Source of the DNA: CAIMZW01 sp037133095
GTDB lineage: Bacteria > Actinomycetota > Actinomycetes > Nanopelagicales > Nanopelagicaceae
Assembly (NCBI GenBank): GCA_037133095.1
Contig: JBAXOT010000032.1
Span: 1-20,013 of the forward strand
Direction of reading: 5' to 3'
DNA length: 20,013 nt
In this document: piece by piece, positions 6,982 to 15,836 of the stretch
Layout: every line of letters starts with the position of its first letter
Numbering within the stretch: position 1 is the first letter of the stretch
Notes under the pieces: model-generated
What the model saw: the letters and a program-made list of their open reading frames with translations, nothing else
Databases searched by the model: none
Told to the model about the DNA's origin: nothing
Made by a program: the position numbers and the translations under genes

Positions 6982-9900
6982 TTAAATTCGCTTCGCTGCG
7001 AGCGCGGGGGCAATCACGGAATGAATGACCTCGAATGCCCACGGCAAGACCGAAGTATCCCCTATTTCCTCACTACCAATCCAATTTGGAGCCAGTCCCC
7101 GAGCCACCAAGGCTGTTGCGGTCGCGGTTTTGTAAAGCGAACCAGGATAAATCCGTGCCAATCGCATCTGAGCCGATTCTGGGAGCACAACAGGAGCAAT
7201 TCTAAGGTTCTTCCCCTGTAAAACCACCTCAGTAAGACCATAACTCTTGGCCAAGACTCGTAGGTGGGCTACTTGCATCAAGTTCTCCGCTTCCAAGGGA
7301 AGTGGGCCAAATCGGTCGGCAAGTTCCTCCTTAACCGCGTCCAAAGCCGAATCCTCAGTGGCATCAGCCATTCGACGATAGATATCCAGTCGCAGCCGTT
7401 CGGAAGGCACATATTCCGTCGGCAAATGAGCCGTAATCGGCAATTCGAGTTTGCACTCCTTTATTCGAGGAGTCTCTTCAATATAGCCACTCTTAAACTC
7501 CTCAACAGCCTCTCCAACCATTCGCATATAGAGGTCAAAGCCCACTTCGGCGATATGTCCAGATTGTTCGCCACCCAACAGGTTTCCAGCGCCCCGAATT
7601 TCCAGATCTTTTAGGGCAACTTGCATTCCCGAACCTAGGTCGGTGTTGGTAGCTAAAGTCGTCAATCGATCATGGGCAATTTCCGTGAGCGGTTTATCGC
7701 CTGGGTAGAGGAAATAGGAATATGCGCGCTCGCGGCCACGGCCAACTCGGCCACGCAATTGGTGCAACTGCGAAAGTCCAAAGACATCGGCGCGATCAAC
7801 GATCAAGGTGTTGGCGTTGGGAATATCGATGCCGCTTTCAATAATCGTCGTGCATACCAAAATATCGAAATCGCGTTCCCAAAATCCTAAAATCACATCT
7901 TCTAAAGTTCGCTCGTTCATTTGACCATGGGCAATCCGAATTCTGGCCTCAGGCACCAACTTCTTCAGATGTTCTACAACGCGGTCGATCGATTCCACCC
8001 GATTGTGAATATAAAAAATTTGACCGTCGCGTAAAAGTTCGCGGTGGATGGCTGCCTTTATCTGCTTGTCATCGTATGGACCGACATAGGTGAGCACAGG
8101 GTGGCGCTCTTCCGGCGGCGTAGTGATATTCGACATTTCTCGAATTCCGGTGATTGCCATTTCCAAAGTCCGAGGAATCGGTGTCGCCGACATGGAGAGG
8201 ACATCAACGTTTGTTCGAGTCTTTTTCAATTCTTCCTTATGTTCGACTCCGAATCTTTGTTCTTCATCAACAATAACCAAGCCAAGATCTCGAAACTCAA
8301 CATCTTTGGAAAGTAATCGATGAGTACCAATAACCACATCAAGAGAACCTTTTTTTAAATTTTCAAGAATGTCGCGTCCCTCTTTAGGAGAATTGAATCG
8401 CGAAAGCCCGGCCACTGTGATGGGAAAGCCGGTATATCGATTAGCGAAAGTGGTGAGGTGTTGCTGCACCAATAATGTTGTAGGAACGAGCACGGCCACT
8501 TGTTTTCCATCTTGAACTGCCTTAAAAGCCGCTCGAATTGCAATCTCGGTTTTGCCATATCCAACGTCACCACAGACGATTCGATCCATGGGATGGGACC
8601 GTTCCATGTCACGCTTTACTTCTTCGATAGTCGCCAGTTGGTCGGTAGTCTCTACATAGGGAAAAGCTTCTTCAAGTTCTCGTTGCCAAGGGGTATCTGG
8701 AGAAAACGCAAAGCCTGGCGCCGCCATTCGCGCCGCATAAAGTTGAATGAGTTCGGCAGCAATTTGTTTGACTGCTTTACGTGCTCGCTTTTTTGCATTC
8801 TGCCAATCGGCGCCGCCAATTCGGTGAACCGATGGCGCTTCCCCGCCAACATAACGAGTAACTTGCTCCAACGTGTCGGTCGGAACGAAGAGTCGGTCTG
8901 CAGGTTGGCCACGTTTTGAGGCTGCGTATTCAATGACAACATACTCGCGCGAGACTTTCCCGACAGTTCGCTGTACGAGTTCAATGTATCGACCAACGCC
9001 ATGTTGTTCGTGAACCACATAGTCGCCGGGCTTAAGTTCTAACGGATCAATCGCCTTCTTGCGCCGTGAAGGCATGCGAGCCTGATCTTTCGAAGAAGAC
9101 CGTTGGCCAGAAATATCTTTTTCGGTGACGAGTGCGATTTTGTATTCGTGGGAAAGATATCCGTGTTCAACATGGCTGGTCGTCAGATAAATCGCATCAC
9201 GTGTTAATTGCGATTGCACCTCGGCAATCGTTCTCGACGGCACATCGGCATCACGCAGCAAAACTTCATACCGCTCCAAAAGTCCAGGACCGGTTGCGGT
9301 GAAAATTACTTGATAGCCCTCGCCGAGCCAGGACTGCATATCTGCAATCGAATTCTCGATCTTTCCCGAGTAAACAGGGATTGGTTCGAGCGAGGTAATT
9401 TCATAAGCATCTTCAACATCGGCGGCATAGAGATCCAAAGTTCGCCAGAAAATTCCCTTGGCATCTGCGCGTTCACGCAAAATTTCCATCGGGTAATACC
9501 CACCAGATTCAATCTCTTCCGTTACATCGATCGGAGCGGTGCCGCCTAGTGCCGCATTCGACCAGGATGCTTCCAGAAATTCCTTGTTGGTCTCCATAAG
9601 ATCCAAAGCTCGCGATGTGATGCGAGGGGAATCAATGAGGAAGAGTTCAAATCCTTTGGGTAAGAAATCCAGCAGGCTTTTAGTCTCTGGCTTGAGCAAC
9701 GCCAACAGCGACTCCATGCCATCTACGGATATTCCTTCGGAAAGCTTGTGGCACATCTCTTGTAACTGTGGAAATTCGGCCGCAATGTACGTCGCGCGTT
9801 CCATGACCGATTCGGAGAGAAGGAGTTCGCGGCAAGGGTAGATCGTCATGGCGCCAGTGACTGGTGCGAATGTTCGCTGGTCTGCCACGGTAAAGAAGCG

Positions 9901-10476
9901 CAACTCCTCTATCTCATCACCAAAAAAATCGACTCGAATTGGGTGTTCTTGATCAGGAGGAAAAAGATCCACAATTCCGCCACGAACGGCGTAGTCACCG
10001 CGTCGCTCGACCAGGTCAGTCCGGGTATATCCGAAGTAGTGCAGTTTTTTAACTAAATTTTCAAATCCGACTTCTCGTTCGATTTCAAGAACCAACAACT
10101 CTTCTTCCAGCAGATCACTGATTATTGGCTGTAACAAGGCTCGAATCGATGTGAGTACAACATGGGGGCGGTCAGTCGAATTATTGATGGCGCGCAAAGT
10201 CTTGAACCGTTGGGCAACGGTGTCGCTTTTAGGACTGAGTTTTTCGTGCGGCAACGTTTCCCACGGCGGAAATTCCACAACTAAATTCGCACCGATGTAA
10301 CTGCGGAGTTCATCTGCCAACTCCTCGGATTTACGAGAAGAGGCGGTAACCACCAAAAGTGGGGATTTTTGGGCAGCCGAAGCCAAGACCAATCCCTGGG
10401 CAGAGGGGGTAACCACAATCGTTGCCGCATCTGCCGGGGCTATCTCAAGTTGTGAGAAGGCTCGTAGCAATGACAT
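6982..10476 (-). CDS. mfd: Transcription-repair coupling factor Mfd
   Basis: Mfd displaces RNA polymerase stalled at DNA lesions and recruits UvrA for nucleotide excision repair. The 1164-residue frame shows the family order: a UvrB-homology N-terminal part, the RNA polymerase interacting domain beginning LKPGDYVVHEQHGVGRY (about 480-496), a superfamily 2 translocase with Walker A GDVGYGKTE (about 635) and DEEQ box VIVDEEQRFG (about 735), the motif QLRGRVGRGRERAYSY, and a C-terminal domain that hides the UvrA-binding surface. I prefer ATG 10476 because a -10-like TAGAAT lies eight bases upstream, giving a leaderless mRNA, and the family normally starts near this point; an ATG at 10524 would add 16 residues. 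It heads the run of genes down to the metallopeptidase. Confidence 0.97.
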   Translation of the reverse strand: MSLLRAFSQLEIAPADAATIVVTPSAQGLVLASAAQKSPLLVVTASSRKSEELADELRSYIGANLVVEFPPWETLPHEKLSPKSDTVAQRFKTLRAINNSTDRPHVVLTSIRALLQPIISDLLEEELLVLEIEREVGFENLVKKLHYFGYTRTDLVERRGDYAVRGGIVDLFPPDQEHPIRVDFFGDEIEELRFFTVADQRTFAPVTGAMTIYPCRELLLSESVMERATYIAAEFPQLQEMCHKLSEGISVDGMESLLALLKPETKSLLDFLPKGFELFLIDSPRITSRALDLMETNKEFLEASWSNAALGGTAPIDVTEEIESGGYYPMEILRERADAKGIFWRTLDLYAADVEDAYEITSLEPIPVYSGKIENSIADMQSWLGEGYQVIFTATGPGLLERYEVLLRDADVPSRTIAEVQSQLTRDAIYLTTSHVEHGYLSHEYKIALVTEKDISGQRSSSKDQARMPSRRKKAIDPLELKPGDYVVHEQHGVGRYIELVQRTVGKVSREYVVIEYAASKRGQPADRLFVPTDTLEQVTRYVGGEAPSVHRIGGADWQNAKKRARKAVKQIAAELIQLYAARMAAPGFAFSPDTPWQRELEEAFPYVETTDQLATIEEVKRDMERSHPMDRIVCGDVGYGKTEIAIRAAFKAVQDGKQVAVLVPTTLLVQQHLTTFANRYTGFPITVAGLSRFNSPKEGRDILENLKKGSLDVVIGTHRLLSKDVEFRDLGLVIVDEEQRFGVEHKEELKKTRTNVDVLSMSATPIPRTLEMAITGIREMSNITTPPEERHPVLTYVGPYDDKQIKAAIHRELLRDGQIFYIHNRVESIDRVVEHLKKLVPEARIRIAHGQMNERTLEDVILGFWERDFDILVCTTIIESGIDIPNANTLIVDRADVFGLSQLHQLRGRVGRGRERAYSYFLYPGDKPLTEIAHDRLTTLATNTDLGSGMQVALKDLEIRGAGNLLGGEQSGHIAEVGFDLYMRMVGEAVEEFKSGYIEETPRIKECKLELPITAHLPTEYVPSERLRLDIYRRMADATEDSALDAVKEELADRFGPLPLEAENLMQVAHLRVLAKSYGLTEVVLQGKNLRIAPVVLPESAQMRLARIYPGSLYKTATATALVARGLAPNWIGSEEIGDTSVLPWAFEVIHSVIAPALAAKRI

Positions 10477-10484
10477 TTGCCCCC

Positions 10485-10490
10485 ATTCTA
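10485..10490 (-). promoter_or_regulatory. Putative -10 element of leaderless mfd
   Basis: TAGAAT on the minus strand matches the -10 consensus at five of six positions and lies eight bases before ATG 10476, the geometry of leaderless transcripts that are common in actinobacteria. No convincing -35 box is present. It lies inside the alternative longer mfd reading frame and argues for the shorter one. Confidence 0.45.
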
Positions 10491-10533
10491 TTGGAGTCCC
10501 TGTGAAGATTAGGTACAGGTCCATTCGGGAATC

Positions 10534-10539
10534 TGTAAT
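10534..10539 (+). promoter_or_regulatory. Putative -10 element of leaderless ppc
   Basis: TGTAAT matches the -10 consensus at five of six positions and lies nine bases before the GTG start of ppc, with no Shine-Dalgarno sequence between. This suggests a leaderless ppc mRNA. No clear -35 box is visible. The divergent mfd promoter would lie about 45 bp away, so the two RNA polymerases would compete for the same short region. Confidence 0.35.
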
Positions 10540-10548
10540 GATTGCCCG

Positions 10549-13269
10549 GTGAGTAAAGCCCTGAGCGCCAGTGAGGCCCTATCCCCTGAGGTTGATCCGC
10601 AGGACAATGCGGATTTGCGCAGCGATGTCCGTCGCCTCGGCGACCTACTCGGCGCCAGTCTGATTCGCCAAGAGAGCCAGGAGTTGCTCGATCTCGTCGA
10701 AGCTGTTCGGAAAGCCGTCCGAGATGGCAAAGGCGATGAAATTTTGGAGAATCTTTCAGACCGCGAGAGCGTTCAGTTGGTTCGCGCTTTCAGTACTTAC
10801 TTCCATTTGGCCAACGTTGCAGAGCAAGTTCATCGCGCCCGAGTTCTGGCCGCTCAAAGAGCCGCAGGAGGATCTTGGCTATCTCGAACCGTCGATCGCA
10901 TTATTGATGTTCAGAATGAGACCAAAGAATTTACGCGAGATGATGTTCAAGGTTGGATTGATCACTTCTCGGTTCGTCCAGTATTTACCGCCCACCCAAC
11001 CGAGGCTGCGCGCCGTTCAGTGCTTAGCAAGATGACCACCATCGCCAACCTCCTTGATCAACCAACTTCTGGCGTTCGCGATCGACGCTTGGCCGAAGCC
11101 GTGGATTTACTGTGGCAGACCGATGAATTGCGCCTCGGTCGACCGGAACCACTCGACGAAGCGACCAATGCCTTGTATTACCTGGATGACTTATTCAAGA
11201 TGACCATTCCAGAAGTTCTCGATGATTTTGCGCGTGAACTCAAGCGAATTGGTGTCACGGTTAACCCAACATCTAGGCCATTGAGTTACGGAACTTGGAT
11301 CGGGGGCGACCGAGACGGAAACCCACACATCACTCCTGAAGTCACTGCGCAAGCCATTGTTTTACAGACTGGTCACTTCATCCGAGTTCTGCTTTCGGTT
11401 TTAGATGAACTTCGTCAAGCACTTTCAGTATCGACACGTATTGCTGGCGCTTCTGACGAGCTCAAAGCATCCGTTGCTTTTGATCTCACGCAACTGCCTG
11501 AAATTGAAGAACGCTATCGCCGTCAAAATGTGGAAGAGCCCTACCGGCTCAAGGCCACGGCCATTCGCCATCGTCTGCTGTTAACTCAACGCCGTCATGC
11601 TGCTGGCAATGACCACGTTCCTCATCGCGACTATAAAGATACCGCCGAACTTTTGACCGACTTGGAAATGATGCGCTCTTCTTTGTTACAGCATCGCGGA
11701 GAATTGATCGCCACTGGTTTGCTTGAACGCGTAATTCGTACCGTCTCCAGCTTTGGTCTTACTCATGCCACTATGGATGTTCGGGAACATTCCGATGCCC
11801 ACCACGATGCGCTCTCGCAAATTTACGGCGCCTCCTATGACAATCGCACTGCGAAACTCAATGAACTTTTGGTTGATGCATATGTACCGGTTTCGCTCGA
11901 TCACTTGGATCCCATAGCGACCAAAACATTAAACGTCTTTCGCACCATTAAAGATTTGATTACACGATTCGGTCCAGAGGTCATCGAGACTTACATCATT
12001 TCCATGACAAAAAGCCATGAAGATGTTCTGGCTCCGGTCATCCTCGCTGAAATTGCAGGTCTGGTAAATCTTGGCGAAAAATCGCCTTATGCGAAAATTG
12101 GTTTCGCACCACTTCTCGAAACTGTCGCTGAACTTCGGGCTGCCGATACCATTTTGGATAGTTTGCTCAGTAATAAGCAGTACCGAAAACTGGTGACACT
12201 TCGTGGCGATATTCAAGAGGTGATGCTTGGGTATTCTGATTCCAATAAAGATGCGGGTATCGCAACCTCACAATGGGAAATTCATAAAGCCCAACGCAAA
12301 CTTCGCGATGTAGCCTTCAAACATGGCGTCAAACTTCGCCTCTTTCACGGTCGTGGCGGTTCTGTCGGTCGTGGCGGCGGTCCCACATATGACGCGTTAA
12401 TTGCCTTGCCTTGGGGTTCGATCGATGGCCAGATCAAGATGACTGAACAGGGCGAAGTGATCAGCGACAAATACGCTCTTCCCGCCTTGGCCCGAGAAAA
12501 TGTAGAACTTCTTATGGCGGCGGCTCTTGAAGCCACGGTTCTTAATCGGGCTCCTCGTCAGACCGCCGGAGATCTCTCCAAATGGAATTCAACGATGGAT
12601 GTGGTCAGCGATGCATCCTTTAATCGATATCGCTCACTCGTTGATCATCCTGATTTGCCTAGATACTTTTATGAATCTACTCCGGTCGAACAACTCGGCG
12701 ATCTCTTCCTTGGCTCGCGGCCATCGCGCCGGCCAGATGCCAGCGGTGGCTTGGGTGGTCTGCGCGCGATTCCTTGGGTTTTTGGATGGACACAATCCAG
12801 GCAAATCGTTCCGGGTTGGTTTGGCGTTGGCTCTGGGCTCAAAGCCGCGCGCGAGGCGGGCCATACCGACGTCATGGAACATATGTTGAAAGATTGGCAC
12901 TTCTTCAAGACCTTTATCAGTAACGTTGAGATGACTCTCTCTAAAACCGATTTGGAAATGTCGCGTAAATACATCGACAAATTAGTTGACCCAAGATTGC
13001 ATCATTTTCTCGACGGTATCGAATCCGAATATGAGTTAACCAAGAACGAAATTGCGCTTCTCACACACAAATCTGAATTACTGGGAGATCAACCAATCTT
13101 GGCCCGCACGCTACAAATCCGCGATGCCTATCTGGCACCACTTCATCTACTTCAGATCAGCCTCTTGCGTCACGTTCGAGAGCACGGTGAGAATACTGAT
13201 CCACTGATTCGCCGCGCGCTCTTGCTCACGATAAATGGTGTAGCGGCCGGACTTCGAAATACCGGCTGA
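10549..13269 (+). CDS. ppc: Phosphoenolpyruvate carboxylase
   Basis: A 906-residue full-length PEP carboxylase making oxaloacetate from PEP and bicarbonate, the main anaplerotic entry to the TCA cycle. All catalytic signatures are visible: VFTAHPTE with H149, GGDRDGNPH at 252-260, GYSDSNKDAG with K567, and the glycine-rich FHGRGGSVGRGGGP at 599-612 with H600 and R608. RAIPWVFGWTQSR is followed by PGWFGVGSG, and the protein ends in the typical NTG. The start is GTG without a Shine-Dalgarno sequence, preceded by a -10-like element, so probably leaderless. It is the only plus-strand gene here, divergent from mfd, and its stop codon touches the stop of pth with no base between. Confidence 0.98.
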   Translation: MSKALSASEALSPEVDPQDNADLRSDVRRLGDLLGASLIRQESQELLDLVEAVRKAVRDGKGDEILENLSDRESVQLVRAFSTYFHLANVAEQVHRARVLAAQRAAGGSWLSRTVDRIIDVQNETKEFTRDDVQGWIDHFSVRPVFTAHPTEAARRSVLSKMTTIANLLDQPTSGVRDRRLAEAVDLLWQTDELRLGRPEPLDEATNALYYLDDLFKMTIPEVLDDFARELKRIGVTVNPTSRPLSYGTWIGGDRDGNPHITPEVTAQAIVLQTGHFIRVLLSVLDELRQALSVSTRIAGASDELKASVAFDLTQLPEIEERYRRQNVEEPYRLKATAIRHRLLLTQRRHAAGNDHVPHRDYKDTAELLTDLEMMRSSLLQHRGELIATGLLERVIRTVSSFGLTHATMDVREHSDAHHDALSQIYGASYDNRTAKLNELLVDAYVPVSLDHLDPIATKTLNVFRTIKDLITRFGPEVIETYIISMTKSHEDVLAPVILAEIAGLVNLGEKSPYAKIGFAPLLETVAELRAADTILDSLLSNKQYRKLVTLRGDIQEVMLGYSDSNKDAGIATSQWEIHKAQRKLRDVAFKHGVKLRLFHGRGGSVGRGGGPTYDALIALPWGSIDGQIKMTEQGEVISDKYALPALARENVELLMAAALEATVLNRAPRQTAGDLSKWNSTMDVVSDASFNRYRSLVDHPDLPRYFYESTPVEQLGDLFLGSRPSRRPDASGGLGGLRAIPWVFGWTQSRQIVPGWFGVGSGLKAAREAGHTDVMEHMLKDWHFFKTFISNVEMTLSKTDLEMSRKYIDKLVDPRLHHFLDGIESEYELTKNEIALLTHKSELLGDQPILARTLQIRDAYLAPLHLLQISLLRHVREHGENTDPLIRRALLLTINGVAAGLRNTG

Positions 13270-13839
13270 TTACTTATTGAACTTCTGTTGAGTCTGTTCT
13301 AAGCCGATTTCGATCAAACTTTCAATAGCCTCGGCGCCTCGCGTCACAAAATCTTCTAGGAGTGCGCGCTCGACGCTGGCAAAAGGTTTAAGGACAAAAT
13401 CTGCCGGGTCTTGTCGGCCCACGGGTCGGCCGATACCCATCCGAAGCCGATAATAATTTGGCGTGCCAAGGTGGCTGGTCAGACTCTTCAAACCATTGTG
13501 GCCATTGTCGCCACCACCTAGTTTCAACCGAATGGTGTTGTACTCGATATCAAGTTCATCGTGAATCGCGACGATGTGGGCGGGATCCGTTTTGTAAAAA
13601 TCAGCCAACGCTCTGGTAGGTACACCACTTTCATTCATAAAGCCGCGGGATTTAGCCAACACGATTGGATGTTCACCGATTTTGATATCAGCGATTTCGA
13701 CTTTGGATTTGTGAAGTGAAAATTTGGCGCCAGAATTGCTAGTGGCCAGATGGTTAATAACCATCTGGCCAATATTGTGACGAGTATTGGCATATTGGTC
13801 GCCAGGATTTCCCAGCCCAATAACAATCCAACGTGTCAT
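13270..13839 (-). CDS. pth: Peptidyl-tRNA hydrolase
   Basis: A 189-residue enzyme that releases tRNA from peptidyl-tRNA dropped by ribosomes. It carries the N-terminal signature GLGNPGDQYANTRHNIG with N11 and catalytic H21, then FMNESGVP (N69), the activating aspartate in HDELD (D94), and GGGDNGHNGLKS (N115). Length and order match bacterial Pth. It follows rplY by 46 nt, the usual actinobacterial pairing. A TAGCAT element lies seven bases before the ATG, so it may also have its own leaderless promoter. The 3' end abuts the convergent ppc stop. Confidence 0.97.
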   Translation of the reverse strand: MTRWIVIGLGNPGDQYANTRHNIGQMVINHLATSNSGAKFSLHKSKVEIADIKIGEHPIVLAKSRGFMNESGVPTRALADFYKTDPAHIVAIHDELDIEYNTIRLKLGGGDNGHNGLKSLTSHLGTPNYYRLRMGIGRPVGRQDPADFVLKPFASVERALLEDFVTRGAEAIESLIEIGLEQTQQKFNK

Positions 13840-13846
13840 GCCTTAA

Positions 13847-13852
13847 ATGCTA
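13847..13852 (-). promoter_or_regulatory. Putative -10 element of leaderless pth
   Basis: TAGCAT on the minus strand fits the actinobacterial -10 pattern TANNNT and lies seven bases before the pth ATG, with no Shine-Dalgarno sequence. It suggests a secondary promoter allowing pth to be made independently of rplY. No -35 box is recognisable. Confidence 0.4.
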
Positions 13853-13885
13853 CTTACTTTGAAGCTGTTATTGCTGGAGAGTCAG

Positions 13886-14479
13886 TTAATTAGCCGCAGG
13901 AGTTGCTTCGGCTGCAGGAGTTGCGGCCTCATCTCCTGATGGGGTGGAGCGCTCGGAGAGGTGAACCACTGGCATATGTGGATCTGAAATCAAGGTAGAT
14001 CCTGCTGGAAGAACAACATCGGCTGCGTAAAGAGTGGTGCCGGCTGCGACGCCAGTAAGGTCGAGGTTCAAGAAGTTCGGAATGGAAGTTGCTTCGGCTT
14101 CGATCTCGATGACGTTGCTGACGTGCTCGAGAATTCCATCTTTGGCTTGCTCGCCAATGGTGTGTACTGGAACTTCAACAGTAACGCGCTCGCCGCGGCG
14201 AACTAAGACCAAGTCCAGGTGTTCAAGTTGCAAGGACAATGGGTTCTTTGTAACAGACTTTGGCAATACAAGTTCTTTCTTGCCGTCAATAGTGAGATCA
14301 AGTAGAACGTTCGATTGCTTCAAGGCTGCGCCGAGTTCGCGAACCGGAAGAGAAACATGTTGTGGAGTTTCACCGTGGCCGTAAATAACGGCTGGAACTA
14401 AACCAGCACGACGATCGCGACGTGAAGCGCCCTTACCAAATTCAGTACGACGGTTTCCCGTGATTGCAATCTCTGCCAT
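13886..14479 (-). CDS. rplY: 50S ribosomal protein L25/general stress protein CTC
   Basis: A 197-residue two-domain L25 of the CTC/TL5 type. The N-terminal L25 domain (about 1-95), with the motif ASRRDRRAGLVPAVIYG at 18-34, binds 5S rRNA in the large ribosomal subunit. The C-terminal beta domain (about 96-180) is typical of the longer form. The last residues are an Ala/Thr/Pro-rich tail. The ATG has a strong ribosome binding site (AGGGAG, six bases upstream). The preceding 133-nt gap separates it from the TetR genes and contains a dyad that overlaps a possible -10 sequence. Confidence 0.96.
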   Translation of the reverse strand: MAEIAITGNRRTEFGKGASRRDRRAGLVPAVIYGHGETPQHVSLPVRELGAALKQSNVLLDLTIDGKKELVLPKSVTKNPLSLQLEHLDLVLVRRGERVTVEVPVHTIGEQAKDGILEHVSNVIEIEAEATSIPNFLNLDLTGVAAGTTLYAADVVLPAGSTLISDPHMPVVHLSERSTPSGDEAATPAAEATPAAN

Positions 14480-14485
14480 TTTCTT

Positions 14486-14491
14486 CTCCCT
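14486..14491 (-). promoter_or_regulatory. Ribosome binding site of rplY
   Basis: AGGGAG on the minus strand, six bases before the ATG, a near-ideal Shine-Dalgarno sequence fitting the high translation of a ribosomal protein gene. Confidence 0.75.
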
Positions 14492-14535
14492 TTAAACCAG
14501 ACATACGCGTCCCAGGAGAGCAACCCGTCGATTAC

Positions 14536-14550
14536 GGATATTAACTATCC
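14536..14550. promoter_or_regulatory. Perfect dyad upstream of rplY, candidate operator
   Basis: GGATATTAACTATCC has perfect 5-bp arms (GGATA/TATCC) around five bases. On the minus strand it contains TAATAT, a possible -10 for rplY-pth, about 58 bases before the rplY start; no good -35 is found. A protein bound here would block that promoter. The nearest regulators are the TetR genes immediately upstream, but the link is inference. Confidence 0.35.
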
Positions 14551-14612
14551 CTCGCCGGAACGAAGTCTTAGGGTACCGAACAGGGGCTGCAAAGGCCAAA
14601 TCAGGGCTCAAA

Positions 14613-15221
14613 TTAGCCTTCGCCGTTGAGCAGAACCTCATCCAAAACTAAATTCACCAACCTAATCCAGGCCGAAATTTCAACTCGGCTCTCGGAGAGT
14701 AGATCGATGACGGAACCAAAATTATAGGCCTGCAAGAACATGGCCATCGCGAGAGGATCTAGTTCTGGGTTGGCCCAACCTCTTTTTTGAGCGCGAGTGA
14801 GAAGTTCAACCAGGGCGCTGTTAATTCTGCTTTGAACTTCGCCTACGTGCTCGTGCATCCTTGGGCTCGCCAGAGCAAGCGCCACAACCTCTGCTTGGGC
14901 CAGTCGAGACTCATTTAACTGGGGTTCAACCTTGCCATACATAATCTGTGGAATCTTGGAAAAAAAATCCGCCTTCGTTTCCGAATTTTCAAATGCTGTG
15001 TTGAGCTCAGCAATAGTTTCTGCCGCCGTATGGTCGTAAATCCTTACCTGGGCGACTTCGATCAGTTCGTGAAAATCTTTGAAGTGGTAATACATGGAGC
15101 CTTTGGAGACTCTAGAAGCTTCGAGTACAAGATCGCTGGTGACATTTGGCCAGCCTTTAGTTTGGATCAGATCAACCGCAGAATTGATCAAAATTTCCTT
15201 TGTTGGGTGATCCTCAATCAT
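14613..15221 (-). CDS. TetR-family regulator (module 2, second gene, type B)
   Basis: A 202-residue TetR/AcrR-type repressor: N-terminal three-helix DNA-binding domain (about 8-54) with recognition region VSKGSMYYHFKDFHELIE at 38-55, then an all-helical ligand/dimer domain. It aligns without gaps to the protein at 15976-16578, with about 44% identical positions by my hand count. Strong blocks are ESRLA, SPRM, H(V/I)GEVQ, LDP, GSVI and LLNG. The ATG overlaps the stop of the preceding TetR gene as ATGA, so the two are co-translated. The ligand is unknown. TyrTyr-His-Phe in place of Tyr-His-His-Phe in the recognition helix sets it slightly apart from its three neighbours. Confidence 0.9.
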   Translation of the reverse strand: MIEDHPTKEILINSAVDLIQTKGWPNVTSDLVLEASRVSKGSMYYHFKDFHELIEVAQVRIYDHTAAETIAELNTAFENSETKADFFSKIPQIMYGKVEPQLNESRLAQAEVVALALASPRMHEHVGEVQSRINSALVELLTRAQKRGWANPELDPLAMAMFLQAYNFGSVIDLLSESRVEISAWIRLVNLVLDEVLLNGEG

Positions 15222-15832
15222 GCGCTCTCAACCCCTAGGAAAACCTTTTCAATAACCAGATCGACAATGTGAAACCATTTCTCTTCGTCCATATGTGTGG
15301 GCGCAAATTCATCCAATACTCGACCGATTGTGTACGCCTGGACGAAAATGCCCATGGCACGTGGATCCACTTTTTTACTGCCCCACCCTCGCTCCTGAGC
15401 CTCTCGAAAGAGGTCGGCAAAAGAATTGGTAAGGCGCTCTTGCTCGCTCGCGAGAATCAATCTCAGTCGGGGAGAATGGACGGCGACCGCCAAGGAGCGA
15501 ATTCGAATATAGCGCGTGCGCTCTGACGCCTCGTTCTGAGTTCGACGAGTCAATCCCCGTAGGTTCGTCACCAGATCCTGTCTCGAGTTGCAACTCTTGA
15601 GCAGGAGTTCCATGATGGTGATGGTCGAATTTACATATTCGGAGACGAGATAAACCTTGGATAATTCAAGCAATTCGGAGAAATCTGAAAAATGGTGATA
15701 CAACGAACCTTTAGAAACTTTAGATTTTTCTAACACCATATCGCTGGTGACCTCATCGACACCGAGCGTGCCAAAGAGCGAGATAGTGGCTTCAACCAAA
15801 AGTCGCTTGGTTGGATGAAGTGACGAAAGCAA
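15218..15832 (-). CDS. TetR-family regulator (module 2, first gene, type A)
   Basis: A 204-residue TetR/AcrR-type regulator with recognition region VSKGSLYHHFSDFSELLE at 39-56. It is the paralogue of the protein at 16575-17189: same length, no gaps, 107 of 204 positions identical by hand count, including MDxEKW near the C terminus and the blocks ADLFRE, QERGWG and QAYTIG. The start is TTG, chosen because AGGGG lies seven bases upstream and the same TTG plus leader occurs before the paralogue. It is translationally coupled to the next TetR gene by a 4-nt overlap. Basic N terminus HPTKR as in the first module. Ligand and targets unknown. Confidence 0.9.
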   Translation of the reverse strand: MLSSLHPTKRLLVEATISLFGTLGVDEVTSDMVLEKSKVSKGSLYHHFSDFSELLELSKVYLVSEYVNSTITIMELLLKSCNSRQDLVTNLRGLTRRTQNEASERTRYIRIRSLAVAVHSPRLRLILASEQERLTNSFADLFREAQERGWGSKKVDPRAMGIFVQAYTIGRVLDEFAPTHMDEEKWFHIVDLVIEKVFLGVESA

Positions 15833-15836
15833 TTCT

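Noticed and set aside
10509..10730. Minus-strand open frame overlapping the ppc start
   Set aside because: Lies antisense to the conserved N terminus of PEP carboxylase; Arg/Ser-rich translation typical of shadow frames.
14480..14612. Ribosomal-protein autoregulatory leader or riboswitch before rplY
   Set aside because: No conserved multi-stem structure could be drawn by eye; only the dyad at 14536-14550 and the ribosome binding site stand out.
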